Assembly: GCA_030621075.1 (NCBI GenBank)
Contig: JAUXII010000026.1
Coordinates: forward strand, 1 to 7,879
Origin: Lentimicrobiaceae bacterium
GTDB lineage: Bacteria; Bacteroidota; Bacteroidia; Bacteroidales; JAGONC01
DNA length: 7,879 nt
Reading direction: 5' to 3'
Shown here one piece after another: positions 6,315 to 7,879 of this stretch. The position numbers and the translations under genes were made by a program. Below the pieces are notes generated by a model that was given only the letters and a program-made list of their open reading frames with translations, searched no databases and was not told the DNA's origin. Position 1 is the stretch's first letter, and each line of letters starts with the position of its first letter.

Positions 6315-7646
6315 GTGATTATAAAAAAATTATATATAGAAACCTATGGTTGCCAGATGAATTTTTCTGACAGTGAGATTGTAGGCTCTATCATGGTAAA
6401 TAACGGATATGAGACAACTAAGGATATTAAAGAGGCAGATGTTATATTCGTCAACACATGTTCTGTCAGAGATCATGCCGAGCAGCGCGTTCGTAAACGG
6501 TTACAGGAATTCAAATCATTAAAAAAGAAAAATCCCAGGCTTGTTATTGGAATATTAGGTTGTATGGCTGAACGGTTGAAGACAAAATTACTCGAAGAAG
6601 AGGAGTATGTTGATCTTATTATCGGACCCGATGCTTACCGTGAATTACCAATGCTGATGGAGACCGTAGAAACCGGACAAAAAGCAATCAATGTTTTATT
6701 ATCAACTGAAGAGACTTATGCCGACATCAAACCGGTAAGACTTGGAAGTAACGGTGTCTCGGCTTTTATTTCAATAATGAGGGGGTGTGAGAATTTCTGT
6801 GCATATTGTATTGTCCCTTTCACCCGTGGGAAAGAACGAAGCAGAGATCCGAAAACCATCATTGAAGAGGCAAAAAACCTTTTCAACCAGGGATATAGGG
6901 AAGTCACACTTTTAGGTCAGAATGTCAATTCATACCGGTGGGAGGACAATGACAGTGTGATCAATTTTGCGCAACTACTTGAAAAAGTGGCATCAGTAAA
7001 TCCTCAGCTACGCATCAGGTTTGCAACGTCTCATCCAAAAGACATATCCGACGATTTACTTCATGCTATAGCCAACAACCATAACATTTGTAAGGCGATC
7101 CATCTTCCATTTCAATCAGGCAGCAACCATATTCTTACTATGATGAAACGTAAATACACACGCGAATGGTATATGGAGCGTATTGAAGCTATCAGAAATA
7201 TCATTCCCGGGTGTGGACTATCTACCGATATTATTTCGGGTTTTTGTTCTGAAACAGAAAAGGACCATCAGGAAACGTTGTTGTTAATGAAATGGGTTGG
7301 GTATGATTATGCGTTTATGTTTAAATACTCTGAACGGCCCAATACGATAGCTGCAAAGAAATATCAGGATGACATCCCGGACGATGTTAAAGGTCGTCGA
7401 TTGCAGGAAGTGATAAACCTTCAACAGGAGCTTTCTCACAAAAGCAATCTTCAGGATGTAGGCAAAACATTTGAAGTGTTGACAGAAGGAATATCGCGAA
7501 AATCAAACGACTTCCTCTTTGGCAGAAACAGCCAGAATAAAGTTGTGGTATTTCCCAGAAAAAATCACAAACCCGGCGACTATGTGCAAGTTATAGTAAC
7601 CGATTGTACTTCAGCAACCCTTCTTGGGGATGTGGCTGAAAGCTAA
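6315..7646 (+). CDS. miaB: tRNA-2-methylthio-N6-dimethylallyladenosine synthase MiaB
   Basis: MiaB is a radical-SAM methylthiotransferase that converts i6A37 to ms2i6A37 in tRNAs reading UNN codons. From the chosen GTG start it has 443 residues. The N-terminal UPF0004 domain supplies the auxiliary [4Fe-4S] cluster cysteines C13 (YGCQMNFSDSE), C49 (NTCSVRDHAEQ) and C83 (GCMAERLK). The radical-SAM cluster motif is C158xxxC162xxC165 in RGCENFCAYCIVPFTRG. LLGQNVNSY, LPFQSGS and the YSERPNT block follow. A TRAM domain occupies about 380-440 and includes LFGRNSQNKVVVFP. The motif set and absence of extra domains favour MiaB over MtaB or RimO. No ATG exists in frame before Met15, so the start is non-ATG: GTG at 6315 or TTG at 6306. 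The TTG at 6282 lies inside the promoter. The stop overlaps that of the convergent downstream gene. Confidence 0.95.
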   Translation: MIIKKLYIETYGCQMNFSDSEIVGSIMVNNGYETTKDIKEADVIFVNTCSVRDHAEQRVRKRLQEFKSLKKKNPRLVIGILGCMAERLKTKLLEEEEYVDLIIGPDAYRELPMLMETVETGQKAINVLLSTEETYADIKPVRLGSNGVSAFISIMRGCENFCAYCIVPFTRGKERSRDPKTIIEEAKNLFNQGYREVTLLGQNVNSYRWEDNDSVINFAQLLEKVASVNPQLRIRFATSHPKDISDDLLHAIANNHNICKAIHLPFQSGSNHILTMMKRKYTREWYMERIEAIRNIIPGCGLSTDIISGFCSETEKDHQETLLLMKWVGYDYAFMFKYSERPNTIAAKKYQDDIPDDVKGRRLQEVINLQQELSHKSNLQDVGKTFEVLTEGISRKSNDFLFGRNSQNKVVVFPRKNHKPGDYVQVIVTDCTSATLLGDVAES

Positions 7647-7879
7647 TTTAATTCAACATTTTCGATATTCCCAAAGGTGTCGGCATTAATCACCTCAATG
7701 CTCACTTTTTTACCGTTAATATGAAATAATATCAATGCAAATTCTGTTGAAAAAAAATCAACGGAGCCACTCCATGGCAATTTTTCCTGCCCGTAGTATG
7801 GCGCTCCGGCCGAACCATTGGTTATTTGCCAAATGGATCTTTTCATCTTCAGTTTATTTCCCTTCCACTCATCAGGATA
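7643..7879 (-). CDS. Metallophosphoesterase-like protein, C-terminal fragment
   Basis: Only the last 78 codons and the TAG stop are in the window; the frame stays open to the right edge, upstream of an internal Met, so the gene continues beyond it. Visible features are IWQITNGSAGAPYYGQ, then LPWSGSV, FFSTEFALILFHINGKKVSI and EVINADTFGNIENVELN. The TNGSAGAPYY segment followed by a beta-rich FALILFHINGKKV stretch resembles the C-terminus of calcineurin-like or purple-acid-phosphatase-type phosphoesterases. The metal-ligand motifs would lie in the missing part, so the family call rests on the tail alone. Its stop codon TAG (7645-7643) overlaps the miaB TAA (7644-7646). It could instead be another secreted beta-rich protein. 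Confidence 0.55.
   Translation of the reverse strand, partial: YPDEWKGNKLKMKRSIWQITNGSAGAPYYGQEKLPWSGSVDFFSTEFALILFHINGKKVSIEVINADTFGNIENVELN

Overview
The window looks like ordinary chromosomal housekeeping DNA from a member of the Bacteroidota, probably Bacteroidales or a near relative. The evidence is AT-rich intergenic DNA and promoter elements of the Bacteroidota type (TAnnTTTG, in the best case with TTTG 19 bp upstream). Shine-Dalgarno sequences are absent before most genes. TopA has three GR[YF]G[AP]-type C-terminal repeats with no zinc-finger cysteines. The arginase-fold protein belongs to a type I associate with this phylum.

Layout. Positions 1-312 are non-coding: a 7-bp tandem repeat, a short 8-bp repeat, an AT-rich inverted repeat and a strong promoter. 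Next come three co-directional genes on the + strand: queA (queuosine synthesis), ispD (MEP isoprenoid pathway, stop/start overlap TGATG with queA) and ruvC (Holliday junction resolvase, 18-nt gap). They probably form one operon driven from the promoter at 235-265. Converging on ruvC from the other strand is a topA plus arginase-fold gene pair. The arginase-fold gene ends 1 nt from the ruvC stop. TopA and miaB diverge from a 166-bp region carrying one promoter element for each. MiaB meets, tail to tail with overlapping stop codons, the 3' end of a metallophosphoesterase-like gene that runs off the right edge.

How the genes relate. QueA and MiaB both modify the tRNA anticodon loop (positions 34 and 37) and both use S-adenosylmethionine. 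IspD belongs to the pathway that supplies dimethylallyl diphosphate, the donor of the isopentenyl group that MiaB later methylthiolates. RuvC and TopA act on DNA topology and recombination. The arginase-fold protein is the only gene of unclear function. It keeps the ureohydrolase fold motifs but has lost three of the six classical manganese ligands, so it is probably not an arginase, agmatinase or formimidoylglutamase.

I found no CRISPR array, insertion sequence, phage gene, tRNA or rRNA, and no convincing new multi-gene system. The points most worth a second look are the degenerate arginase-fold protein, the heptad repeat, the terminator-free convergent gene ends and the non-ATG start of miaB.
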